Positions 7,471 to 13,629 of a stretch of 21,428 nt of DNA are shown piece by piece. The notes under the pieces were generated by a model. It had not been told where the DNA came from. It worked only from the letters and a program-made list of their open reading frames with translations, and did no database searches. The first letter of the stretch is position 1. Each line of letters begins with the position of its first letter. Where the stretch lies: positions 1 to 21,428 of the forward strand of contig NZ_CAMHRZ010000024.1 of NCBI RefSeq assembly GCF_946187255.1. Reading direction: 5' to 3'. The DNA is from an uncultured Ruminococcus sp. (GTDB lineage: Bacteria; Bacillota; Clostridia; Oscillospirales; Ruminococcaceae). Both the position numbers and the translations under genes were made by a program.

Positions 7471-7563
7471 ATGTTTGACAGGAACACAATACCTGAATCA
7501 GGGCAGGAAGCAGGAGATAAGGAACAGGGTACTCCACCTGTAAAAGAGTATGGACAGATTTGA
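7471..7563 (+). other. Possible 30-codon reading frame across the nrdD remnant
   Basis: An AGGAG ribosome site 8 nt upstream precedes ATG at 7471; the frame ends with TGA at 7561-7563. It reads the nrdD remnant out of frame and overlaps the first codons of the next gene, whose own ribosome site is weak. It could serve translational coupling rather than encode a functional peptide. Low certainty. Confidence 0.3.
7479..7545 (+). repeat. Direct repeat copy 2: orphan nrdD 3' end (gene remnant)
   Basis: In the NrdD-homologous frame this reads GTQYLNQGRKQEIRNRVLHL and TAA (7541-7543), against GTQYWNQGRTQEIRDRVLHL and TAA in the intact gene. Five codon differences are synonymous and three change the residue. 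The next gene begins 6 nt after this stop, in the same frame, as if this had been the original end of nrdD. Upstream of about 7479 the similarity fades; the glycyl radical site is not preserved. Confidence 0.8.
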
Positions 7564-7867
7564 GTATATCAAGTGGTATTGGGAGCACAGCGAAGACAGT
7601 TATCCCGCAGTATTGTTCTACGAAGTGGATACCGAAAACGAAAGATACGCCACAAGGATGACGGAGATCTATGCGGACAGAAGAGCCGTTCCTGTTATCG
7701 AGGAGGGCTTTGAGTTCGTTACCGAAGCGCCCATACCCACACCCGATGAGATAAACGCAGAGCCCGAATTCTTTGCGGAATACATCACTAAAGAGGAATT
7801 TGAAGCTGTGTATCGTTCGGACAGATATGAGGGTGATATAAGCTTCCCCCACGAGGAAACAAGGTGA
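7550..7867 (+). CDS. Small protein resembling DUF6881
   Basis: The 105-residue acidic protein begins MDRFEYIKWYWEHSEDSYP and continues with an LFYEVDTENERYATRMTEIYADRR pattern. This is the short beta-rich layout I associate with DUF6881, a family of unknown function; I could not verify this. The C-terminal half has IPTPDEINAEPEF, which may form an acidic helix. No signal or membrane segment. It ends 4 nt before nrdG, so the two are cotranscribed and probably coupled. Its own start has only a poor ribosome site, and its ATG falls 6 nt after the stop codon of the nrdD remnant. Before the GNAT insertion it was therefore probably coupled to nrdD. Confidence 0.75.
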   Translation: MDRFEYIKWYWEHSEDSYPAVLFYEVDTENERYATRMTEIYADRRAVPVIEEGFEFVTEAPIPTPDEINAEPEFFAEYITKEEFEAVYRSDRYEGDISFPHEETR

Positions 7868-7871
7868 GACT

Positions 7872-8396
7872 ATGAACTACGGTGAGATAAAAAAATGCGA
7901 TATAGCCGACGGCATCGGTGTCAGGGTCAGCCTGTTCGTTTCGGGGTGTACCCACTGCTGTGAGGGCTGCTTCAATGAGATGACATGGGACTTCGGGTAC
8001 GGTCAGCCCTTTACTCGGGAGACAGAGGATACTCTGCTGGAATATCTTTCACCCGACTATATCAAAGGGCTCACTCTGCTGGGCGGCGAACCTATGGAGC
8101 CCGAAAATCAGCGGGCGCTGGTGCCCTTCCTGCGGCGGGTGCGGGAAAAATTCCCCCATAAGACGATATGGTGCTACACGGGCTGTGTGCTGGAAACGCA
8201 GCTGCTTGCCGAAAGCCGCTGGAGATGCGAATGCACTGACGAGATGCTTTCAATGATAGATGTACTGGTGGACGGTGAGTTCGTGCTTGCAAGGCGCAAC
8301 ATATCTCTCGCTTTTCGCGGTTCGGATAATCAGCGGATAATAGACTTGAAGAGAACGCTTGCCGAAAAGAATACCGTTACACTTGATCTCGACTGA
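7872..8396 (+). CDS. nrdG: Anaerobic ribonucleotide reductase activating protein (radical SAM)
   Basis: NrdG uses S-adenosylmethionine and a 4Fe-4S cluster to generate the glycyl radical on NrdD. The 174-residue length is typical. The cluster motif CxxxCxxC is Cys26, Cys30 and Cys33 within SGCTHCCEGC. The protein also has LLGGEPME, which matches the SAM-binding GGEP motif of radical SAM enzymes, and a C-terminal VLVDGEF..FRGSDNQRIID stretch characteristic of NrdG. An AGGTGAG ribosome site precedes the ATG, and the spacing to the upstream gene is 4 nt. A strong terminator follows. Its partner nrdD lies about 900 bp upstream, separated by the inserted acetyltransferase and the DUF6881-like gene. 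Confidence 0.95.
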   Translation: MNYGEIKKCDIADGIGVRVSLFVSGCTHCCEGCFNEMTWDFGYGQPFTRETEDTLLEYLSPDYIKGLTLLGGEPMEPENQRALVPFLRRVREKFPHKTIWCYTGCVLETQLLAESRWRCECTDEMLSMIDVLVDGEFVLARRNISLAFRGSDNQRIIDLKRTLAEKNTVTLDLD

Positions 8397-8405
8397 ATAT
8401 AATAA

Positions 8406-8441
8406 AGCTGTCCGACCTGCAAACGGTTCGGACAGCTTTTT
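8406..8441 (+). terminator. Rho-independent terminator after nrdG
   Basis: A perfect 10-bp stem pairs 8406-8415 with 8428-8437 around a 12-nt loop and is followed by TTTT. It lies between the convergent nrdG and metallophosphoesterase genes. A short A-rich run before it may let it act on the minus strand too. Confidence 0.9.
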
Positions 8442-8443
8442 CG

Positions 8444-9112
8444 TTACAGCGTGATCATTTTGTCGAACAGTATATGGAACTTTTCATCATAGCTCCAGTT
8501 GATATGCCAGTGCCCCGCGAACCACTTACCGAAATCCAGCTTCCTGTAAAGCCATTCAAAGTAGCCGGTCAGCTCCGCATCATGGATATCGGGAGTTTTT
8601 CCTATGCGGTATATCATCGATTCGGGTATCGTGTGGGTGAGCACATAGTCCACCTTATACTCCGCCTTTTCAAGATTTGCGGCAGCTTCATCGTATTCCT
8701 CAGAGGTAGGCTTTTCCCCCTCCCACCAGCTGTAACCCGGAGTGCGCATATATTTGTCAATGGAATAGGCACCGCCGAAGGTGAAATACTTCTTCCCCTC
8801 GATCTCAAACACCTGCCCGCGCATAAGGTGGTAGATATTATCCGCGACTTTGTGGGCTTTGCCGCCGCAGTGATCCACGACAGGATACTTTTCCAGCAGT
8901 TCAAAATTCTCGTGGTTGCCGTCAACAAAAAGTATGGTGAACTTTTCCTTTGCCAGCTGTTTCAGGTTGAACTCATGCTCGCTGCCGCAGCTCCATACAA
9001 ATCCGAAATCTCCGCATACTATCACGGTATCGCCGTCCGTAACTCCCGCCATCGCAAAGCGCTGCATGGTATCATTGTAATGTCCGTGTGTGTCTCCTGT
9101 TATATAGATCAT
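8444..9112 (-). CDS. Calcineurin-like metallophosphoesterase
   Basis: The 222-residue protein carries the full set of metal-binding motifs of this superfamily. GDTHGH (6-11), GDFG (34-37) and DGNHEN (64-69) come first. LTHTIPE and, near the end, GHWHINW supply the remaining histidines. These bind two divalent metals that hydrolyse phosphoesters. No signal or membrane segment, so it is cytosolic. The substrate is not predictable; relatives act on nucleotides, phosphoproteins or phosphodiesters. An AGGAGGAG ribosome site precedes the ATG. It lies just downstream of the DUF1846 gene and its terminator, with no clear promoter in the 30-nt gap, so it may be expressed by readthrough. Its 3' end abuts the nrdG terminator. 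Confidence 0.92.
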   Translation of the reverse strand: MIYITGDTHGHYNDTMQRFAMAGVTDGDTVIVCGDFGFVWSCGSEHEFNLKQLAKEKFTILFVDGNHENFELLEKYPVVDHCGGKAHKVADNIYHLMRGQVFEIEGKKYFTFGGAYSIDKYMRTPGYSWWEGEKPTSEEYDEAAANLEKAEYKVDYVLTHTIPESMIYRIGKTPDIHDAELTGYFEWLYRKLDFGKWFAGHWHINWSYDEKFHILFDKMITL

Positions 9113-9143
9113 CTTCTACTCCTCCTTAAATAGTGTTGTGTAC

Positions 9144-9172
9144 AAAAAAGAGGACTGCATTACGCAATCCTC
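9144..9172 (-). terminator. Rho-independent terminator after the DUF1846 gene
   Basis: On the minus strand a 9-bp stem (9164-9172 with 9150-9158, one T-G wobble) is followed by six T (9144-9149). It lies 7 nt after the stop codon. Confidence 0.9.
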
Positions 9173-9179
9173 TCAAAGA

Positions 9180-10649
9180 TCAGCTGAATTTGGGTTCGCA
9201 GGTAAGATTTACGCCGAGACGCTTGAATATCCTTTCGTCTACCGCACTGAGTATCACCGTGGAATGCACCTCGCAGCCGCGCAGCTTTTCAAGCTGATCC
9301 ATAGCGCGTTTTGCATTCTCATCGGTGGCAGCACAGATCGACAGGGCGATAAGTGTCTCATCCGTATGTATTCTGGGGTTGTTGTTGCCTAAGTGATTTA
9401 TCTTGAGGTTCTGGATAGGCTCGATAACGTTGGGTGACATGAGCAGAGTCTCATCGTCGATATCACCGAAGTGTTTCAGCGCATTCAGCACCAGCGCAGA
9501 GCAGGCACCCAGCAGATTGGAAGTCTTACCCGTGATTATCGTACCGTCTGGCAGTTCCATAGCAGCTGCAGGTGCTCCTGTTTCCTCCTCCTTGCGGAGG
9601 GCTGCCGCAACGACCTTTCTGTCAGCGGTAGTCACCTTTGCCTGATTCATCAGCATTTCCAGTTTATAGGCATCCTCTTCGGAGGCTGAACCTTTTTTTC
9701 TGTCACAAAGGGCGGTATAGTAACGGCGGATTATCTCCTGCTTTGCTGCCTCTCGGACAACTTCATCGTCTACTATACAGTTACCCGCCATATTTACTCC
9801 CATATCAGTCGGGGACTTATACGGCGATCTGCCCAGAATATTCTCGAACATCGCATTCAGCACCGGGAAGATCTCCACGTCACGGTTATAATTGACGGTG
9901 GTCTCTCCGTATGCTTCAAGATGGAACGGGTCTATCATATTTACATCGTTGAGGTCTGATGTTGCAGCCTCATACGCCAGATTAACGGGGTGTTTAAGTG
10001 GTATATTCCAGATCGGGAATGTCTCGAATTTCGCATACCCTGCATTTATGCCCCTCTTATGCTCATGGTAGAGCTGTGAAAGGCAGGTCGCCATCTTTCC
10101 GCTGCCGGGACCCGGTGCGGTAATGACTACCAGCTTGCGGGAGGTCTCGATATAATCGTTCTTGCCGTAGCCCTCATCGCTCATTATCAGCGGGAGATTT
10201 GAAGGATATCCCTCTATCGCGTAATGGTGGTATACCTTTACGCCCAGAGCCTCCAGTCTCTTCTGGAAAGCCACTGCGGAACGCTGACCCTCATACCTTG
10301 TCAGCACCACCGAGCTTACATAGAGACCTATCTTCGTGAACACGTTGTAAAGGCGTATAACATCGATATCATAAGTGATGCCCAGATCGCCTCTTATCTT
10401 GTTCTTCTCTATGTCGCCCGCATTGATAACTATAACTATCTCTGCCTCGTCCTTCAGCTGAAGAAGCATTTGCAGCTTGCTGTCGGGCTTGAAGCCGGGA
10501 AGGACACGCGATGCATGGAAATCGTCATACAGCTTCCCGCCGAACTCCAGGTACAGCTTGTCACCGAAGCTCGCTATCCTCTCACGGATACGCTCCGACT
10601 GCATTTTCAGATATTTGTCATTATCAAAACCTATCTTGTTACTGCTCAT
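9180..10649 (-). CDS. DUF1846 / UPF0371 family protein
   Basis: The protein belongs to DUF1846 (UPF0371), a family of about 490-500 residues common in Firmicutes and of unknown biochemical role. Recognisable segments are GFDNDKYLKMQSERIRERI near the start, FGGKLYDDFHASRVLPGF, and VVITAPGPGSGKMATCLSQL around residue 180. The last one looks like a nucleotide-binding loop (GPGSGK). The frame is open from an ATG at 10655. However, the AAAAGGGA ribosome site abuts that codon and is correctly spaced (6 nt) for the third codon, so I place the start at 10649 (489 residues). It is transcribed from a promoter that matches consensus exactly and ends in a strong terminator, suggesting steady high expression. 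Confidence 0.9.
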   Translation of the reverse strand: MSSNKIGFDNDKYLKMQSERIRERIASFGDKLYLEFGGKLYDDFHASRVLPGFKPDSKLQMLLQLKDEAEIVIVINAGDIEKNKIRGDLGITYDIDVIRLYNVFTKIGLYVSSVVLTRYEGQRSAVAFQKRLEALGVKVYHHYAIEGYPSNLPLIMSDEGYGKNDYIETSRKLVVITAPGPGSGKMATCLSQLYHEHKRGINAGYAKFETFPIWNIPLKHPVNLAYEAATSDLNDVNMIDPFHLEAYGETTVNYNRDVEIFPVLNAMFENILGRSPYKSPTDMGVNMAGNCIVDDEVVREAAKQEIIRRYYTALCDRKKGSASEEDAYKLEMLMNQAKVTTADRKVVAAALRKEEETGAPAAAMELPDGTIITGKTSNLLGACSALVLNALKHFGDIDDETLLMSPNVIEPIQNLKINHLGNNNPRIHTDETLIALSICAATDENAKRAMDQLEKLRGCEVHSTVILSAVDERIFKRLGVNLTCEPKFS

Positions 10650-10705
10650 AAACATTCCCTTTTCTTATATAGTCTTTAACAAACAACTTCTAATAACACC
10701 CTTTT

Positions 10706-10734
10706 ATTATAACACGCTGACCGCCTGTTGTCAA
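10706..10734 (-). promoter_or_regulatory. Perfect consensus sigma-A promoter of the DUF1846 gene
   Basis: Minus-strand TTGACA (10729-10734) and TATAAT (10706-10711) have exactly 17 bp between them, matching consensus at all 12 positions. The start codon is about 55 nt downstream. Confidence 0.92.
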
Positions 10735-10747
10735 CAAAAAATCCAAC

Positions 10748-10781
10748 AAAAAGCACACCCGTCTTAACCTCGCGGGTGTGC
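10748..10781 (-). terminator. Rho-independent terminator after the P-loop/CYTH gene
   Basis: A 9-bp perfect GC-rich stem pairs 10753-10761 with 10773-10781. On the minus strand it is followed by five T (10748-10752). It lies about 40 nt after the stop codon of the gene. Confidence 0.9.
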
Positions 10782-10820
10782 CAACATAAACTATACAGCG
10801 CAACAAGGGTATCCGTTATG

Positions 10821-11909
10821 CTATTTGATCTTAGCCAGCGATGCATTTTTGAACTCAGGATCGTCGGTAACTTCCTTGATGACTTTGATATATTCGGGGA
10901 AGGTTATCTCCGCATTCTCGTCGCTCAGCTCGATCTCGGCTATCGCCTTGTCGTTCCAGAAAGGATATACATCTATCTCGTAATACAGATTATTCAGCGA
11001 AAGGCAGTACCTGGTCTTTCTGATCTGCCGCCGTTCGGTATCTGCATCCATCAGCAGAGAAAGGTATTCCTCCTGCGTCAGTCTGCGTTCCACCTCAAAG
11101 CGCTTTATCCCCGATATGCTCCGCTTCCTTGTAAGGAAGTACACAAAGCTGCCGCCGCTTCCCCGCTGACGCACCCTGACTTCCTCATTGCCCTCCGATT
11201 TAAGGTAGGTCTGTATTATCTCCACCCTTGAACAGTTGGGCAGTGCTTCCAGCATCTCGGTGTCGGGATACTCTATCAGGAACTTGCGCTCTATCTCCAT
11301 CGGCACAGGCTCGCCCAGAAACGCGGTGATCTCGGATATCAGCCGCTGCATCTTTGTCTCGAAATCCGTTGAATTGTCGATGACACGCAGATGAGGGTGC
11401 CCCGTCCACGCTGCGATTATCTTTTCATCTAACTCACGCGCCTGCTCGGGTGTCTCGGTACGCGCCTGATTATTGTCAAGTGTATAGAACTTTTCAGCAC
11501 CGTCAGCCGCTGTTACAAGGTGGAACACCGCGTCATAATTATCGCGCAGCTGAACCTCATTCATGCCAATGGCAGAAAGCACATCTGTGAACTCCTGCTG
11601 TGACATATAAGCCTTGTTGTCCAGCGCTCCCCTGTCACAGACGATAAGGTACTTATCATTATTCATGGTCTTTGCGGCATTCTCGAATACCTTCTCCTTA
11701 GTTAACTGCAAGGTGAAAAGGCTTTTCTGAAAATCCGAATTGCAGCCGCAGGTCCAGGGAGCGACACCGCCGCTGATAAGCTCGCTGGCTGTCTCGGGCA
11801 CGAACAGTACGGTATATCCCAGCTTGCCCAGTTCCTTCATTATCCTGCTCATCGCAGTGGATTTGCCGCCGCAGGGACCTCCTGTTATAACTATTTTTAC
11901 GATTTGCAT
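10821..11909 (-). CDS. P-loop NTPase (AAA_28-type kinase-like) fused to a CYTH triphosphate-tunnel domain
   Basis: Two domains are joined in one 362-residue chain. Residues 1-200 form a kinase-like P-loop domain: Walker A is GGPCGGKST (10-18), and YLIVCDRGALDNKAY (about 87-101) gives the Walker B-like and DRG region. This is the AAA_28 type, relatives of which include NAD-metabolism kinases. Residues 204-362 form a CYTH domain starting with the signature ExExK (E205, E207, K209). Further tunnel charges follow: R245/R247, K262/R263, E272/E274, R293, K298/R300, E311/D313 and E325/E327. These look intact, so it probably binds or hydrolyses a triphosphate such as tripolyphosphate or a nucleotide. 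The fusion suggests coupled handling of NTP and a phosphorylated product; the substrate is unknown. It has its own promoter and terminator. A GGGAGG site precedes the ATG. Confidence 0.9.
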   Translation of the reverse strand: MQIVKIVITGGPCGGKSTAMSRIMKELGKLGYTVLFVPETASELISGGVAPWTCGCNSDFQKSLFTLQLTKEKVFENAAKTMNNDKYLIVCDRGALDNKAYMSQQEFTDVLSAIGMNEVQLRDNYDAVFHLVTAADGAEKFYTLDNNQARTETPEQARELDEKIIAAWTGHPHLRVIDNSTDFETKMQRLISEITAFLGEPVPMEIERKFLIEYPDTEMLEALPNCSRVEIIQTYLKSEGNEEVRVRQRGSGGSFVYFLTRKRSISGIKRFEVERRLTQEEYLSLLMDADTERRQIRKTRYCLSLNNLYYEIDVYPFWNDKAIAEIELSDENAEITFPEYIKVIKEVTDDPEFKNASLAKIK

Positions 11910-11941
11910 ATACTGACCTCCCGCCGTATGATACTACTGAT

Positions 11942-11970
11942 ATTATAAATCAGAATACAGCGAAAGTCAA
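11942..11970 (-). promoter_or_regulatory. Sigma-A-type promoter of the P-loop/CYTH gene
   Basis: Minus-strand TTGACT (11965-11970) and TATAAT (11942-11947) are 17 bp apart. It lies just after the dpaB stop codon; I see no terminator between dpaB and this promoter, so dpaB transcripts may read through. Confidence 0.85.
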
Positions 11971-11975
11971 TAGGT

Positions 11976-12572
11976 TCAGCCCTGTCTTATCACGGGCTGC
12001 AGCTGTACGCCGTTCAGTGCGGCTGCTATGGTCTCGGGCAGCAGCGAAAGGTCTGCCACGATGGAGTTGGGTTTGTTCACACAGTCATCCTGTGAATAGG
12101 GCACGAAATAGTAATGCCGATAGTTTTGCAGTATCCCCACATTTTTCGCGCACGCTGCCAGTGCATCATTGGTGGAAAGTGCGACTACAACAGGTCTTCC
12201 GCTGCGCAGATGGCTTTTCACCGCCATCGTCAGCGGAGTATCGGTGATGCCCCACGCCAGCTTTGCAGCTGTATTCGCGGTGCAGGGAGCTATCACCATT
12301 ATGTCGCACATCTTTTTGGGTCCAATGGGTTCGGCAGCTTCAATTGTCGCTATGACGGGTCTGCCTGTTATGGATTCAAGGCGTTTTCGGTTATCCTCCG
12401 CTTTTCCGAAGCGGGTATCCGTCGATGCCGCATTGAAGGACATTATGGGCAGAAGCTCCGCCCCCATCCCACGCAGTCTTTCTGCGGCTGAAAAGCTCTT
12501 TTCAAAGGTGCAGAAGGATCCCGAAAGGGCATACCCTATACGGACTCCCGCAAGACCGTATCCATTATTCAC
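11976..12572 (-). CDS. dpaB: Dipicolinate synthase subunit B
   Basis: DpaB (SpoVFB) works with DpaA to make dipicolinic acid in the mother cell, which with calcium fills the spore core. The flavoprotein-like fold shows as VRIGYALSGSFCTF near the N-terminus, APCTANTAAKLAWGITDTP in the middle, and ALSTNDALAACAKN plus a VPYSQDDCVNKPNS segment near the end, all characteristic of the family. The frame is open from an ATG at 12608. I prefer the GTG at 12570-12572 because a GGGGGAG ribosome site lies 8 nt upstream of it and homologues start just before the IGYALSGSFCT strand; this gives 198 residues. It lies 54 nt downstream of dpaA and is cotranscribed with it. Confidence 0.93.
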   Translation of the reverse strand: MNNGYGLAGVRIGYALSGSFCTFEKSFSAAERLRGMGAELLPIMSFNAASTDTRFGKAEDNRKRLESITGRPVIATIEAAEPIGPKKMCDIMVIAPCTANTAAKLAWGITDTPLTMAVKSHLRSGRPVVVALSTNDALAACAKNVGILQNYRHYYFVPYSQDDCVNKPNSIVADLSLLPETIAAALNGVQLQPVIRQG

Positions 12573-12626
12573 AATATCATCTCCCCCTGTATGATATAAC
12601 AAGTACATTTCTTTTTATGACTATAC

Positions 12627-13466
12627 TCATTCACACAGTATCTCTTCTATGGTCTCAGCTATTATCCTTCCCGCAGCAGCAGGCGCGGTCTTTCCCGGAA
12701 GTGCCAGAGCGTGCAGCGCCTTTATCCCCAGCTTTTCCGCCGAAAAGAAATCGGTGCCGCCCGGTCTTGAAGCAAGATCGATGACAAGGCTGCTGCGTGA
12801 TGCATGAGACAGCACCTCCGCAGTGAGGACAAGAGCGGGCACTGTATTTATTATGATATCATACCCGCCGATACGGCATTTCAGGTCTTTGATATCAAAA
12901 GAGTCCATGCCCTCTGTCCACGCGGCTGCAAGGGCTTCGGGGCGGCGTGCCGCAACAGTGCATACCGCACCAACAGTCTTGAAAAGTCTTGCACAGCACT
13001 TCGCAGCCCTGCCAAAGCCCAGTATCAGCACACGGCTGCCGAATACCGTTTCGGAAGTCTCGGAAAGGGCAAGCTGTAAGGCACCCTCGGCTGTGGGGAT
13101 GCAGTTTTTTATCACAAGGCTCTCGCGGGCGAAATAATCCTCGCAGCCGAAGCCTTTTTCGGTAAAGAAGTCTTTCTGCTCGGGTCGCATCCTGCCGCCC
13201 AGTACCATACCGCCCTTTTTTACAACTGCCGCCAGCCTTTCAAAGCTGACGGTCACGCCGCACGCTTCAATTGCCAGTCCCTCATTCAGCATGGGCAGAA
13301 CGAGCACATCTGCTTTTTCGGGTATATCTTCGGGAACTGCAAGAGGAAATGCCCCCGCAGCGTTTTCTATACCGCAGCAGTACACTTTGCCAATGCCGCA
13401 AAGCCTGCTGCACATATATGAGTATCTCGGATCTCCTCCGACGCAGAAAAATACCTTTTTATCCAT
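12627..13466 (-). CDS. dpaA: Dipicolinate synthase subunit A
   Basis: DpaA (SpoVFA) is the oxidoreductase-like subunit of dipicolinate synthase, acting on a diaminopimelate/lysine pathway intermediate. The 279-residue product has a DpaA_N-type first half (about 1-140) ending in the family motif NCIPTAEGALQLA. A Rossmann dinucleotide-binding domain follows with VLILGFGRAAKCCARLF (about 146-163). Near the end, DLASRPGGTDF and LHALALPGKTAPAAAGRII are diagnostic. An AGGAGG ribosome site precedes the ATG. It is the first gene of a dpaA-dpaB pair, and its upstream region matches a sigma-K promoter, fitting late mother-cell expression. Its presence indicates that the organism is, or recently was, spore-forming. 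Confidence 0.95.
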   Translation of the reverse strand: MDKKVFFCVGGDPRYSYMCSRLCGIGKVYCCGIENAAGAFPLAVPEDIPEKADVLVLPMLNEGLAIEACGVTVSFERLAAVVKKGGMVLGGRMRPEQKDFFTEKGFGCEDYFARESLVIKNCIPTAEGALQLALSETSETVFGSRVLILGFGRAAKCCARLFKTVGAVCTVAARRPEALAAAWTEGMDSFDIKDLKCRIGGYDIIINTVPALVLTAEVLSHASRSSLVIDLASRPGGTDFFSAEKLGIKALHALALPGKTAPAAAGRIIAETIEEILCE

Positions 13467-13497
13467 GCAAAAAGCCCTCCTGTCTGTTGCTGTATCC

Positions 13498-13525
13498 TAT
13501 AATATGCGTATGTCACGTCCGCTGT
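13498..13525 (-). promoter_or_regulatory. Candidate sigma-K promoter of dpaAB
   Basis: On the minus strand CATATTATA (13498-13506) fits the sigma-K -10 pattern CATANNNTA, and an AC (13524-13525) lies 17 bp upstream as expected for the -35. No good sigma-A hexamer pair is visible here. The start codon is about 30 nt further. Confidence 0.55.
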
Positions 13526-13538
13526 GAATGACTGAGAT

Positions 13539-13597
13539 AAAAATATCCCCCTCCGATCAAAACGGCATATACCGTTTCTGCCAGCGGAAGAGGATAT
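13539..13597 (-). terminator. Rho-independent terminator after the LRR protein gene
   Basis: On the minus strand ATATCC..CGG pairs with CCG..GGATAT across 13543-13597 with an internal mismatch, enclosing a smaller AAACGG/CCGTTT hairpin. It is followed by T-rich sequence (13539-13543). It lies between the LRR gene and the dpaA promoter region. Confidence 0.65.
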
Positions 13598-13629
13598 CAT
13601 ACTTCATTATACTACTGTTAGGTCAGAGA

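Noticed and set aside
8474..9133. 219-codon plus-strand frame opposite the metallophosphoesterase gene
   Set aside because: All catalytic motifs of the phosphoesterase are on the minus strand; the plus frame is a mirror artefact.
9144..9172. Considered as a short repeat or CRISPR-like unit because of its palindrome
   Set aside because: Single copy, followed by a T-run on the minus strand and placed 7 nt after a stop codon: an ordinary terminator.
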